Shown here piece after piece: positions 16,960 through 25,871 of a stretch of DNA of 64,000 nt. The first letter of the stretch is position 1, and each line of letters opens with the position of its first letter. This stretch comes from Bradyrhizobium sp. OK095 (lineage in GTDB: Bacteria; Pseudomonadota; Alphaproteobacteria; Rhizobiales; Xanthobacteraceae): positions 1-64,000 of the forward strand of contig NZ_FOBX01000006.1 in NCBI RefSeq assembly GCF_900109945.1, in the 5' to 3' direction. The position numbers and the translations under genes were made by a program. Under the pieces are notes generated by a model that was given only the letters and a program-made list of their open reading frames with translations, had not been told where the DNA came from and searched no databases.

Positions 16960-17035
16960 GAAAGGTTCTGTTAGCCATGTTTGCCCGGCAGATTTTTCCT
17001 AGCTGAGGCCCAATCGAAAGGTTCCGTTAACCATT
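16960..17035. promoter_or_regulatory. Twin direct repeats in the flgF-fliL divergent promoter region
   Basis: The 385-base region between flgF and fliL holds two 19-base direct repeats, GAAAGGTTCTGTTAGCCAT (16960-16978) and GAAAGGTTCCGTTAACCAT (17017-17035), identical at 17 of 19 positions and 57 bases apart. Each ends in the TTAACC-type half-site seen in the other flagellar promoters, with GAAA in place of the first TTAA. They are probably degenerate CtrA sites or sites of another flagellar activator. Nothing else stands out in this region. Confidence 0.5.
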
Positions 17036-17155
17036 ATTACCGTAGCGTTTGTGAGTAAGAGGAGCGCATTGCGCTGGGGCATTTGTATCGCGTCACTGTC
17101 TGCCAGGGGGCTCTGCTCTTTCGACCCGTTTAAGAGATGAGCGAGCCTAACGACC

Positions 17156-17656
17156 ATGGCAGAGAATGAAGCGGAAGGCGGCGCAGCCGCTGAGGGCGCA
17201 GAAGCTGCCCCCCCGAAGAACAAGCTCAAGCTCATCATCATGGCTGTCGGCCTGCTCGCCGTCCTCGGCGGCGGCGCGGCGACCTGGTTCTTCTTCTTCC
17301 GTCACGGCGATGACGAGCATCATGCCGAGGCGGCGGCCCCGCCGAAGCCGCCGGCCTTCGTCGACGTCCCCGACATCATGGTCAACCTTGCCGGCGCGCC
17401 CGGCGAGCGCGTGCAATATCTGAAGCTCAAAGTCGTGCTGGAGCTGAAGGAGGAGAAGCAGATCGAGGCGATCAAGCCGACGATGCCGCGCGTGACCGAC
17501 ATCTTCCAGACCTATGTGCGCGAACTGCGCTCCTCCGACCTCAACGGCTCCGCTGGCGTCTTCCGCCTCAAGGAAGAGCTGACCAAGCGCGTCAACGCGG
17601 CGGTCGCGCCGATCCAGGTCAACGCGGTGCTGTTCAAGGAAGTCGTGATCCAGTGA
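17156..17656 (+). CDS. fliL: Flagellar basal body-associated protein FliL
   Basis: This 166-residue inner-membrane protein has one transmembrane segment (about residues 24-46, KLIIMAVGLLAVLGGGAATWFFFF) and a periplasmic domain (DVPDIMVNLAGAPGERVQYLKLKVVLEL). It associates with the stator and basal body and supports torque. It is the first gene of fliL-fliM-DUF6468-motE-like on the plus strand. Confidence 0.95.
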   Translation: MAENEAEGGAAAEGAEAAPPKNKLKLIIMAVGLLAVLGGGAATWFFFFRHGDDEHHAEAAAPPKPPAFVDVPDIMVNLAGAPGERVQYLKLKVVLELKEEKQIEAIKPTMPRVTDIFQTYVRELRSSDLNGSAGVFRLKEELTKRVNAAVAPIQVNAVLFKEVVIQ

Positions 17657-17686
17657 CGATGCTGCGGAAGGGTACGGGCTAGCGTC

Positions 17687-18889
17687 ATGGCCGGCAACGA
17701 GCAGATGGACCAGGATGCGATTGCCGCCCAATGGGAGGCGTCGCTCGATTCCGAGGATCCCGCGGAGGCCGCGAAGGCCGCTGCCGAAAACGAACTATCC
17801 GAGACCATGGCCCTGCAATGGGCGGCCATGGTCGAGGACGGCAGCCGCGATCTCGGCTCCGGCAAGAACTCCGGCGAGCGGGTGCTGTCGCAGGAGGAGA
17901 TCGATAACCTCCTCGGCTTCACCGTCGGCGACGTCACGCTCGACGACCATTCCGGCATTCGCGCCATCATCGATTCGGCGATGGTCTCCTACGAGCGTCT
18001 GCCGATGCTCGAAATCGTCTTCGACCGCCTGGTGCGGTTGCTGACGACAAGCTTGCGCAATTTCACTTCAGACAACGTCGAAGTCTCGCTCGACCGTATC
18101 ACCTCGGTGCGCTTCGGCGACTACATGAACTCGATCCCGTTGCCCGCCGTCCTCACCGTCTTCAAGGCCGAAGAGTGGGACAATTTCGGCATGGCGGTGG
18201 TCGACTCCAGCCTGATCTACTCGATGATCGACGTGCTGCTCGGCGGCCGCCGCGGCACCAGCCAGCTCCGCATCGAGGGCCGGCCCTACACCACGATCGA
18301 GACCGAGCTGGTCAAGCGGCTGGTCGAGGTGGTCATGGCCGATGCCGAACAGGCATTCCGGCCGTTGTCGCCGGTGACCTTCACGATCGACCGGCTCGAG
18401 ACCAACCCGCGTTTCGCCGCGATCAGCCGTCCTGCCAACGCCGCGATCCTGGTGCGCTTGCGCATCGACATGGAAGATCGCGGCGGCAATATCGAGCTGC
18501 TGCTGCCTTACGCGACCATCGAGCCGATCCGGGGCGTCCTGCTCCAGATGTTCATGGGCGAAAAATTCGGCCGCGACACGATCTGGGAGGGCCATTTCGC
18601 CACCGAGATCAACCAGGCCGAGATCGCCGTCGATGCCGTGCTCTACGAGGCCGAGATTCCGCTCAAGCAGCTGATGCGGCTGAAGGTCGGCGACACGCTG
18701 CCGCTCGATATGCGCGCGGATGCCAACGTCACCGTGCGCTGCGGCGACGTCACGCTGACCGAGGGACGGATGGGCCGGGTCGGCGACCGCGTCGCGATCC
18801 GCGTGACGAAACCCCTGCGCAAGCCAAGTACGACACTTGCGATGTTCGAGAAGGTCGACGAGCAGAACAAGATGATGGAGGCCCCATGA
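17687..18889 (+). CDS. fliM: Flagellar motor switch protein FliM
   Basis: This 400-residue C-ring protein binds CheY-P and sets rotation direction. The CheY-binding motif LSQEEIDNLLGF is at about residues 66-77, not at the extreme N-terminus as in enterics, because a 65-residue extension precedes it. The extension contains two similar short helices, AIAAQWEASLDSED and TMALQWAAMVEDGS. The middle CheC-like domain and the C-terminal SpoA domain (GDTLPLDMRADANVTVRCGD) are complete. Its stop overlaps the next start in ATGA. Confidence 0.95.
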   Translation: MAGNEQMDQDAIAAQWEASLDSEDPAEAAKAAAENELSETMALQWAAMVEDGSRDLGSGKNSGERVLSQEEIDNLLGFTVGDVTLDDHSGIRAIIDSAMVSYERLPMLEIVFDRLVRLLTTSLRNFTSDNVEVSLDRITSVRFGDYMNSIPLPAVLTVFKAEEWDNFGMAVVDSSLIYSMIDVLLGGRRGTSQLRIEGRPYTTIETELVKRLVEVVMADAEQAFRPLSPVTFTIDRLETNPRFAAISRPANAAILVRLRIDMEDRGGNIELLLPYATIEPIRGVLLQMFMGEKFGRDTIWEGHFATEINQAEIAVDAVLYEAEIPLKQLMRLKVGDTLPLDMRADANVTVRCGDVTLTEGRMGRVGDRVAIRVTKPLRKPSTTLAMFEKVDEQNKMMEAP

Positions 18890-19332
18890 ACCACTCCCTG
18901 GGAATGGCGATCGAGACACTGGTGGCTATCCTGCTGATGCTCACGATCTGCTACTGTATCCTGCTGAACAAGCGGCTGACACGGCTGAAGGCGGACGAGC
19001 ATTCGCTGAAGGCGGTCATCGGCGAGCTGATCACCGCGACCGAGATCGCCGAGCGCGCGATCGGCGGGCTGAAGCTCGCCGTGCGCGACGTCAACGAGAA
19101 CCTCGGCAGCCAGCTTGCGGCGGCGACCCAGATGTCCGATCAGCTCTACAAGCAGCTCAGCGAAGCCGATAACGTGGTGCGACGCCTGTCCAAGATCGCG
19201 ATTGCCGCGCGCCCCGTCACCAATCCGGAAACCATCGCGGTGCCCACGGCCAAGCCCTCGTCGGCGAAGGCGGTGGCGGCTGCGGCCGAAGCCTTCTCCG
19301 AACGCCGACGGTCCAACGGTCTTGCCGCATAA
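18886..19332 (+). CDS. DUF6468-type membrane-anchored flagellar-cluster protein
   Basis: This 148-residue protein has one N-terminal transmembrane helix (MAIETLVAILLMLTICYCILL), then a coiled-coil region (KADEHSLKAVIGELITATEIAERAIGGLKLAVRDVNENLG) and a low-complexity tail. It resembles the alphaproteobacterial family of unknown function found between fliM and motE-like genes. ATG 18886 overlaps the fliM stop, so translation is coupled. A role at the motor or stator is suggested by position only. Confidence 0.8.
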   Translation: MNHSLGMAIETLVAILLMLTICYCILLNKRLTRLKADEHSLKAVIGELITATEIAERAIGGLKLAVRDVNENLGSQLAAATQMSDQLYKQLSEADNVVRRLSKIAIAARPVTNPETIAVPTAKPSSAKAVAAAAEAFSERRRSNGLAA

Positions 19333-19341
19333 AGCCAGGGT

Positions 19342-20103
19342 ATGAAGTCCTTTCGTAACATCCGCGTCATTCCAGTCGTCCTGGTCGCCGTCGCAGGCCT
19401 CGCCATGCTCAAGGTCGCGGGCCTCGTGATCAATGGCGGCTACGTGTTCGACTACCAGCCGAGCCAGGTCAAAAAATCCTGGGCGCAGGAGAACCTGAAC
19501 TTCCCGTCCGGCCGCGAGGACCCTGATATCACCGGCTCGACCCATGGCGCGCCGAAGGAGGCGCCGAAGCCCGCGGCTCCCGAGACCAAGTCCGAAGGCA
19601 ACGCGGTCAAGGCGGAGGAGGCCCCGCCGCAGATTCCGGCGTCCGAACGCGCGATCCTCGAACGCTTGCAGGCGCGCCGCCAGGAGATCGAGGCTCGCCA
19701 GCGCGAGATCGACATCCGCGAAAGCCTGCTGAAATCGGCCGAGAAGCGCATCGAGAACAAGGTCGAGGAGATGAAGGCGGTGGAATCCCGCATCTCCACG
19801 ACCCAGGCCGAGCAGAAGGCCGCCGAAGCCCAGCGCATGAAGGGCCTCGTCACCATGTATGAGGGCATGAAGCCAAAGGACGCCGCGCGGGTGTTCGACC
19901 GGCTCGAGATGGGCGTGCTGATCGAGATCGCCTCGGCCATCGCGCCGCGAAAAATGTCGGACATTCTGGGACTGATGTCGCCGGAGGCCGCCGAGCGGCT
20001 GACCGTCGAGATGGCCCGAAGGGCCAATGGCGGCGGCGATCAATCGGCCTCGGTCGGCGATCTGCCCAAGATCGATGGCAAGCCGACGCAAAAGCCGAAT
20101 TGA
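19342..20103 (+). CDS. MotE-like flagellar protein (MgtE N-terminal domain)
   Basis: This 253-residue protein has an N-terminal membrane segment (IRVIPVVLVAVAGLAMLKVAGLVI), an acidic Pro/Ala/Lys linker, a long coiled coil (about residues 110-170, RAILERLQARRQEIEARQREIDI and onward) and a C-terminal MgtE-N-like helical domain (LVTMYEGMKPKDAARVFDRLEMGVLIEIASAIAPRKMSDILGLM). This is the architecture of MotE, which in Sinorhizobium is a periplasmic chaperone for the motility protein MotC. It follows the DUF6468 gene by 9 bases. Confidence 0.82.
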   Translation: MKSFRNIRVIPVVLVAVAGLAMLKVAGLVINGGYVFDYQPSQVKKSWAQENLNFPSGREDPDITGSTHGAPKEAPKPAAPETKSEGNAVKAEEAPPQIPASERAILERLQARRQEIEARQREIDIRESLLKSAEKRIENKVEEMKAVESRISTTQAEQKAAEAQRMKGLVTMYEGMKPKDAARVFDRLEMGVLIEIASAIAPRKMSDILGLMSPEAAERLTVEMARRANGGGDQSASVGDLPKIDGKPTQKPN

Positions 20104-20113
20104 GGGCTCATAC

Positions 20114-20128
20114 TTAAGAAGTCCTTAA
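20114..20128 (+). promoter_or_regulatory. CtrA-type box upstream of the TPR gene
   Basis: TTAA (20114-20117), seven bases and TTAA (20125-20128) fit the CtrA core pattern, lacking only the final C. It lies 10 bases after the motE-like stop and 69 bases before the TPR start, suggesting this gene has its own promoter. Confidence 0.5.
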
Positions 20129-20196
20129 TTGCCAAAAACTACATTCGAGGGCATCGGCCGGCACCAGTGCCGGCGTGGACCGCCGAACCGGAAGAT

Positions 20197-23100
20197 ATGC
20201 CGCCAATGGCGCAGAAAGCTGCCGCTGGATTAGTGTCGCGAGCCCGCGCCTTGGCGTGGGTGCTGTCGCGTCATGTCCGAAAAGCGCGCGTGCTGGCGGC
20301 GTGCCTGCTGATCGGCTTCAGTGGACCCGCCCGGGCCGCGGATGCGATCCGGGGCGAGGCGAGTTTTTCGGCCGGCGGCGGCTTTGCCCGTCTGGTGATC
20401 AAGCTCGGCGAGGACGTGCCCTCCGAGGTGACGACGGCCGGCTCCATCCTCATCATCCGCTTCGACCGGGCCGTTGACGTTCCCGTCGACCGCGTGCCGG
20501 AAGGCGCGCCCGATTACGTCAACTCCGCCCGCCGCGATCCCGATGGCGGTGCCATCCGCCTGTCGCTGGCGCGGCGCGTCACCGTCAACACCATGAATGC
20601 CGGCGAGCGCACCTTCGTCGACCTCTTGCCCGAGGGCTGGAAGGGGCCGCCGCCGAGCCTGCCGATGGACGTGGTCAAGGAACTGGCCGAGCGCGCCCGC
20701 GTGGCCGAACGTGCCTTGCGCGCGCAGCGTGCCGCGGCCGAGACCAAGAAGCGCCCGCAGATCCGCGTGCGCGCCTCGATACAGCCGACCTTCGTGCGCT
20801 TCGCGTTCGAGATGCCCGATGGCGTCGGCGTCTCCTCCGTGCTCAACGAGCAGAAGCTCACGCTCGCCTTCAACGCCAATCTCAGCTTCGACCTGGCCGA
20901 CGCGGTCGTCGCCGCGCCGCCGAATGTCGCCTCGATCAAGCAGAAGGGCGACATCGACCAGACCAGTGTCGAGATCGCGCTGATCGGCGATTCCGACGTG
21001 CACTCCTTCCGCGACGACAAGAATTACGTCGTCGACATCTCCTTCCAGCCCGACAAGGGCAAGATGGCCGCAACGGCCGAGTCCATGATCGCGCAGGCGA
21101 AGCCAGCGGCCCAGGGTCATGGACCGGCGCCGGCTGCGGAAAAGCCGGCGGCCGAGAAGCCCAAGGACGCTCATCGCGAGGTCGCGCCACCAACCTCCGA
21201 GACGATTGCGCGCGAAGCGAAGATCGACATCAAGCCCGAGGGGAAGTCGGAAGCGCCTGCTCCGATGCCGGCCGCCGAAGCGCCGAAGCCGGCGGCGGCT
21301 CCCATGGCTGAAGCTCCGCACGCCACGGAAGCGCCCAAAGAAGCAGCCAAGGAAACAGCCAAGGAAACTGCCAAGGAAACTCCCAAGGAGGCCCCGAAGC
21401 CCGCGCCGGCTGTTGCCGAAGCTGCGGCGACGCCCGCCAAGCCCGTGGTTGCCGAGGCGCCCAAGGAAGTCGTGAATGAAGCGCCGAAGGAGCCGGCGAA
21501 GGAGTCCGTCAAGGCAGCGCCCGCCGCGATGCCGGCACCGGCCGCGCCGCAGCCGGCCGGCGCCAGCGTCGATGCGCGCCGCGACAGCGATGGCTTGCGG
21601 GTGACGTTCCCGCTTCAGGTCTCGACCCCTGCGGCAGCGTTCCGCCGCGGCGACACCGTCTGGCTGGTGTTCGATACGCCGAAGCCGATCGATGTCGAGG
21701 CGATCCGCACCAAGGGCGGCGCGATGATCGGCGAGGTTAGCCGCATGCCGCTCGACAAGGGGCAGGCGGTCCGCATCCGTCTCACCCGGCCGCTGGTCTA
21801 CTCGCTGACGAGCGAGGAGGTCGGCAAGGAGACCAACTGGCTCTTGACGCTCGCCGACAAGATCCAGGCGACGCCGCTGCCGCTGATGATGTCGCGCAAC
21901 ATCACCGATCCTGCGCTCGCCAACATCGCGATCCCCTTCACCAATCCGGGCCTGCTGCACAAGCTGACCGATCCCGACGCCGGCGACATGCTCTATGTCG
22001 TCACCGGGCAGCGCCCGGTGCGCGGCTTCATCAAACGGCAGGACCTCGTCGATCTCTCGCTGCTGGAATCCGCGCACGGCATCGCGATTCGCCCGAACTC
22101 CGACGAGGTCGGCGTCGAGGTCGGGTCCGACAAGGTCATTCTCGGCAAGAAGGGCGGACTGACGCTGTCGCCGGTCGACATCTCCGCCGAGCGCGCCCCG
22201 ACCGCAGTGCGCCCGGTCTTCAGCCCCGAAGGCTGGCGCAAGGGCCAATCGGAGGACTTCTGGACGCGCCAGAGCGATCTGATCACGGCGATCTCCGTCG
22301 TCGAGCCGGCGCAGCGTTCGCTGCCCCGGCTCGACCTCGCGCAGTTCTACATGTCGCGCGCGATGTACTACGAAGCCAAGTCCGTCACCGATTTGATGCT
22401 GAGCGATCCCCTCAACAAGGAGGAGAGCGGCGCGCTGATCATGCATGCGATATCGAGCATCCTGATCGGCCGTCCGGCGCAGGGCCTGAAGGACCTCGCC
22501 AATCCCGTGATCGGCAACAGCCACGATTCCCAGCTCTGGAAAGCTCTCGCCTATGCGCGCCAGGGCAAATGGGCGGATGCGCGCGAGAAATTCAAGAACG
22601 TCGAATTCGCCATCGCCTCGCTGCCGCTCGACATCCAGCGCATCGTGACGATGGACGCGATGCGCGCCTCCCTCGAGGTGAAGGACTATGCCGGCGCCTC
22701 CAAGCGGCGCAGCGAGCTCGAGATCGTCGGCGTATCGGCCGAGGCCGCGCCCGGATTCGCCGTGCTGCGCGGCAGGCTCGCCGAGGCGCTCGGCCACGAC
22801 AAGGACGCGCTCGACGACTACAAATTTGCGGTTGCCTCGAGCGACCGGCCGGCTGCGGCCGAAGCCAAGCAGCTCGAGGTCGCGCTGCGGCAGAAGCGCG
22901 ACGAGATCAGCAAGGAAGACGCTCTGCGCGATCTCGAGACGCTGTCGATGACCTGGCGGGGCGACTCGATCGAGGTCAAGACGCTCCAGCTGCTGTCGCA
23001 GATGTATGCCGAGAACGGGCGCTACCGCGACGCGCTCACGGCGGCGCGCACCGCGACGAAGCTTCAGCCGAACGCGGAAGCTTCGCGCCAGGCGCAGGAC

Positions 23101-23991
23101 CTCGCCTCCGACCTGTTCACGCAGATCTTCCTCGGGCCGAAGGGTGACGATCTGCCCGTCGTCGAGGCGCTCGGGATGTTCTATGAATTCCGTGAGCTGA
23201 CGCCGATCGGCCGCCGCGGCGACGAGTTGATCCGGCGTCTCGCCGACCGTCTCGCCTCGATCGATCTGCTCGACCAGGCCGCCGAGCTGCTGCAATACCA
23301 GGTCGATCACCGTCTCGAAGGCGCCGCCCGTGCCCAGGTCGCCGCGCGCCTGTCCATGATCTATCTCGCCAATCGCAGGCCGGACAAGGCGATCACGGCG
23401 CTGCGCGCGAGCCGCATCAGCGATCTCTCCGGCGAACTCCGGCAGCAGCGCCTGCTGCTGGAGGCGCGGGCGCAGAGCGACGTCGGCCGTCACGACCTTG
23501 CGCTCGACATCGTCTCCAACGTTTCCGGGCGCGAGGTGCTCCGCCTGCGCTCCGACATCTTCTGGGCGGCGCGGCGCTGGCGCGAATCCGCCGAGCAGAT
23601 CGAGCTCTATTACGGCGAACGCTTCCGCGACTTCAAGCCGCTCAACGCGGTGGAGAAGAGCGACATCATCCGCGCCGCCGTCGGTTATGCGCTCGCCGAC
23701 GACTCGATCGGCACGGCGCGGTTCCGCGAGAAATACGCGCCGCTGATGAGCGAGAGTGCCGACCGTCTCGCCTTCGACATCGCCAGCAAGCCGGCCGCGG
23801 CCTCCAGCGCCGAATTCGCCGAGATCGCCAAGCTCGCCGCCAGCGTCGACACGCTCGACGGCTTCCTGCGCGAGATGAAGCAGCGCTTCCCCGACGCCAC
23901 CGCCCGCGCGCCGCAGGCCAAGGACGAGACCGAGCACACCGGCTCGCTGCCGACGATCCCGGTCGTGCGGCAGATCAAGATGACGCGGTAG
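20197..23991 (+). CDS. Very large TPR-containing exported protein in the flagellar locus
   Basis: This is a product of about 1264 residues. A signal or anchor (ARVLAACLLIGFSGPARA) is followed by a beta-rich domain of about 230 residues, a Lys/Glu/Ala/Pro linker with repeated KET/KEA units (KETAKETAKETPKEAP), a second beta-rich domain with the same RVTFPLQVSTPAAAF-type pattern, and a C-terminal ~550 residues of helical TPR-like repeats. I know no experimentally described function. Its place between motE-like and fliO-fliP genes and its CtrA-type box suggest a flagellar or envelope scaffold role. ATG 20197 is used; GTG 20167 and ATG 20206 are alternatives. Confidence 0.78.
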   Translation: MPPMAQKAAAGLVSRARALAWVLSRHVRKARVLAACLLIGFSGPARAADAIRGEASFSAGGGFARLVIKLGEDVPSEVTTAGSILIIRFDRAVDVPVDRVPEGAPDYVNSARRDPDGGAIRLSLARRVTVNTMNAGERTFVDLLPEGWKGPPPSLPMDVVKELAERARVAERALRAQRAAAETKKRPQIRVRASIQPTFVRFAFEMPDGVGVSSVLNEQKLTLAFNANLSFDLADAVVAAPPNVASIKQKGDIDQTSVEIALIGDSDVHSFRDDKNYVVDISFQPDKGKMAATAESMIAQAKPAAQGHGPAPAAEKPAAEKPKDAHREVAPPTSETIAREAKIDIKPEGKSEAPAPMPAAEAPKPAAAPMAEAPHATEAPKEAAKETAKETAKETPKEAPKPAPAVAEAAATPAKPVVAEAPKEVVNEAPKEPAKESVKAAPAAMPAPAAPQPAGASVDARRDSDGLRVTFPLQVSTPAAAFRRGDTVWLVFDTPKPIDVEAIRTKGGAMIGEVSRMPLDKGQAVRIRLTRPLVYSLTSEEVGKETNWLLTLADKIQATPLPLMMSRNITDPALANIAIPFTNPGLLHKLTDPDAGDMLYVVTGQRPVRGFIKRQDLVDLSLLESAHGIAIRPNSDEVGVEVGSDKVILGKKGGLTLSPVDISAERAPTAVRPVFSPEGWRKGQSEDFWTRQSDLITAISVVEPAQRSLPRLDLAQFYMSRAMYYEAKSVTDLMLSDPLNKEESGALIMHAISSILIGRPAQGLKDLANPVIGNSHDSQLWKALAYARQGKWADAREKFKNVEFAIASLPLDIQRIVTMDAMRASLEVKDYAGASKRRSELEIVGVSAEAAPGFAVLRGRLAEALGHDKDALDDYKFAVASSDRPAAAEAKQLEVALRQKRDEISKEDALRDLETLSMTWRGDSIEVKTLQLLSQMYAENGRYRDALTAARTATKLQPNAEASRQAQDLASDLFTQIFLGPKGDDLPVVEALGMFYEFRELTPIGRRGDELIRRLADRLASIDLLDQAAELLQYQVDHRLEGAARAQVAARLSMIYLANRRPDKAITALRASRISDLSGELRQQRLLLEARAQSDVGRHDLALDIVSNVSGREVLRLRSDIFWAARRWRESAEQIELYYGERFRDFKPLNAVEKSDIIRAAVGYALADDSIGTARFREKYAPLMSESADRLAFDIASKPAAASSAEFAEIAKLAASVDTLDGFLREMKQRFPDATARAPQAKDETEHTGSLPTIPVVRQIKMTR

Positions 23992-24055
23992 GAACCTGGC
24001 CCCGATTCCAGGGCTATTCCGCGCGAAGAGCGGCCCGACACGCCGCGACACCCTC

Positions 24056-24142
24056 CGTCATTGCGAGCGCAGCGAAGCAATCCAGAATCTTTCCGCGGAG
24101 GGACTCTGGATTGCTTCGTCGCAAGGGCTCCTCGCAATGACG
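24056..24142. repeat. Intergenic palindromic repeat, family A copy 2
   Basis: The same element as at 13021-13122 but in the opposite orientation: the CGTCATTGCGAGCGCAGCG arm comes first and the arm with GCAAGGGCTCCTCGCAATGACG comes last. The core TCTTTCCGCGGAGG is shared. It sits between the convergent TPR and fliP genes and may also serve as a terminator. Confidence 0.9.
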
Positions 24143-24153
24143 AGGTGAGGCAG

Positions 24154-24912
24154 CTATCCCCCGTAACTCTGCACCAGGCTGCCCGCCACCAGCGACCAGC
24201 CGTCGACCAGCACGAAGAAGATCAGCTTGAACGGCAGCGAGATCGTCGCGGGCGGCAGCATCATCATGCCCATCGACATCAGCACCGAGGCGACGACGAG
24301 GTCGATGATCAGGAAGGGGAGGAACAAGAGAAAGCCGATCTCGAAGGCGCGCTTCAGCTCGGAGATCATGAAGGCGGGGACGAGGATGCGAAGCGCGAGC
24401 TCGTCGGGGGTGGCCGGCGGCGGCTCGCCGGAGAGGTCCAGGAACAATTTCAGATCCTTCTCACGCACGTTCTTCTGCATGAAGCCGCGCAAGGGAACGG
24501 AGGCGCGCTGGAGCGCGTCCTCGACGCTGATCTGGTTGGCGACGAGTGGGCGGATGCCCTCATCATAGGACTTTTGCAAGACCGGTCCCATCACGAAGAA
24601 GGTGAGGAACATCGCAAGCGCAATGATCACCGAGTTCGGCGGCGCGGTCGCGGTGCCCATGGCGGTACGCAATAGCGACAGCACGACCACGATGCGCGTG
24701 AACGAGGTCATCATGATCAGGATCGACGGTGCGATCGACAGCACCGTGAGCAGCGCGATCATCTGGATCGCGCGCTCGGTGACGCCGCCGCCACCAGCGC
24801 CGCCGCCGAGATTGATGCTGATGTCCTGCGCATGCGCCGGCATCGCGAGCGAGGCCGCGGCGATCAGGACAGAAACAAAAAGAACTCTACGCGGGAGGGC
24901 CGGCAGCCTCAC
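24154..24912 (-). CDS. fliP: Flagellar export apparatus protein FliP
   Basis: This 252-residue protein forms the core export gate with FliQ and FliR. It has a cleavable signal (VLFVSVLIAAASLAMPAHA), then four membrane helices with the family segments LTVLSIAPSILIMMTSFTRIVVVLSLLR, PPNSVIIALAMFLTFFVMGP and LLFLPFLIIDLVVASVLMSMGMMMLPP. Length is typical. ATG 24912 overlaps the fliO stop by 4 bases. Confidence 0.97.
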   Translation of the reverse strand: MRLPALPRRVLFVSVLIAAASLAMPAHAQDISINLGGGAGGGGVTERAIQMIALLTVLSIAPSILIMMTSFTRIVVVLSLLRTAMGTATAPPNSVIIALAMFLTFFVMGPVLQKSYDEGIRPLVANQISVEDALQRASVPLRGFMQKNVREKDLKLFLDLSGEPPPATPDELALRILVPAFMISELKRAFEIGFLLFLPFLIIDLVVASVLMSMGMMMLPPATISLPFKLIFFVLVDGWSLVAGSLVQSYGG

Positions 24913-25871
24913 GATGGCTTCGGACGGCCGAGCAGCGAGGCCATCTCGTCTTCGAGATTTTCAAAGCTGGTCTTTTCCACGGCAGGCTTCGCCGGTGGTG
25001 CCGGTGGTTCGCTGCGTGCCACGCGCGCGGGAGCGGCCGGCGGCTCCGGTGCAACCGGAGGCGCGACCGTTTCGCCGGCCGGGCGGCGCAGTGCTGCCTC
25101 TAATCGCTGCGCCATTTCGGCGAGATTCTGCTCGGCGTTCGAGGGCGCAGCAGGAGCGGGAGCCGGCGGCGGAACGGGCGGAGCCTGCGGGACGGGCGGC
25201 GGCGGCGCGGCGACGCGCTCGGCGCGGACCGGCGGCACCTTCACCGGCTCGCTCTGTCGCGGCGGACGCGGCATCAGCGGCGGCTCGGGGCGGGCAACGC
25301 GCGGCGGCAGCGGTTCGGGACGCAGCTCGCGCTCGGGGCGCGGCGCGATCGGCTCAGGCGGAAAGCCTGCCAGTGGCGGCTCGCTGCGGCGTTCGGCCAG
25401 AGCGGGCGCGGGCCGCCGTACCTCGTCGGCGAAGGACGGGCGCGCGGGCCGCGGCGGCGGTTCGGGCATCTGCGGTTCGGGATGATCGAGCAGTTCGGGG
25501 CGCGGGGCTTCGTCGGCCCAGTTGCCGGCATCGGGCATCGGCGCGAGGCGGGGCGGTTCGGCGGCGTTCGGGCGCTGCGGGAGCTGGTCGCGGCCGGGCG
25601 CGGCGCGGACGATGTTGGGCTCGACGACGATGTCGGTGGGGCCACCGATCATCAGGAGGTGCTCGACATTGTCACGCCGGACCAGCACCAGGCGCCGACG
25701 GCCGTCGACCGCGGCAGCATCGATCACGGCGAGCCGGGGCATCCTGCCGCGCTGGGTGTTGGCGCCGAGCCGCGTGCTGGCGAATCGACGGACCAGCCAA
25801 GCGGCGAGGCCGATCAACGCCAGAACGACGATGAACGCGACGATGAAGGTGAGAGGGTTAGTACCGTTCAT
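24909..25871 (-). CDS. fliO: FliO-like flagellar biosynthesis protein with long proline-rich tail
   Basis: This 320-residue protein has one transmembrane helix near the start (LTFIVAFIVVLALIGLAAWLVRRF) and a short cytoplasmic FliO domain (MPRLAVIDAAAVDGRRRLVLVRRDNVEHLLMIGG, to about residue 95). The remaining ~220 residues are Pro/Ala/Glu/Arg-rich and probably disordered, ending in a short conserved-looking helix (SFENLEDEMASLLGRP). FliO helps assemble the FliP ring. Enterobacterial FliO is about 120 residues, so the tail is an extension. It is translationally coupled to fliP. Confidence 0.85.
   Translation of the reverse strand: MNGTNPLTFIVAFIVVLALIGLAAWLVRRFASTRLGANTQRGRMPRLAVIDAAAVDGRRRLVLVRRDNVEHLLMIGGPTDIVVEPNIVRAAPGRDQLPQRPNAAEPPRLAPMPDAGNWADEAPRPELLDHPEPQMPEPPPRPARPSFADEVRRPAPALAERRSEPPLAGFPPEPIAPRPERELRPEPLPPRVARPEPPLMPRPPRQSEPVKVPPVRAERVAAPPPPVPQAPPVPPPAPAPAAPSNAEQNLAEMAQRLEAALRRPAGETVAPPVAPEPPAAPARVARSEPPAPPAKPAVEKTSFENLEDEMASLLGRPKPS

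Noticed and set aside
20230..24051. Very long open frame (over 1200 codons) on the minus strand opposite the TPR gene
   Set aside because: It is the antisense of a high-GC coding gene. The translation is rich in Arg/Gly/Asp/His in a pattern typical of shadow frames, has no domain and no ribosome-binding site.
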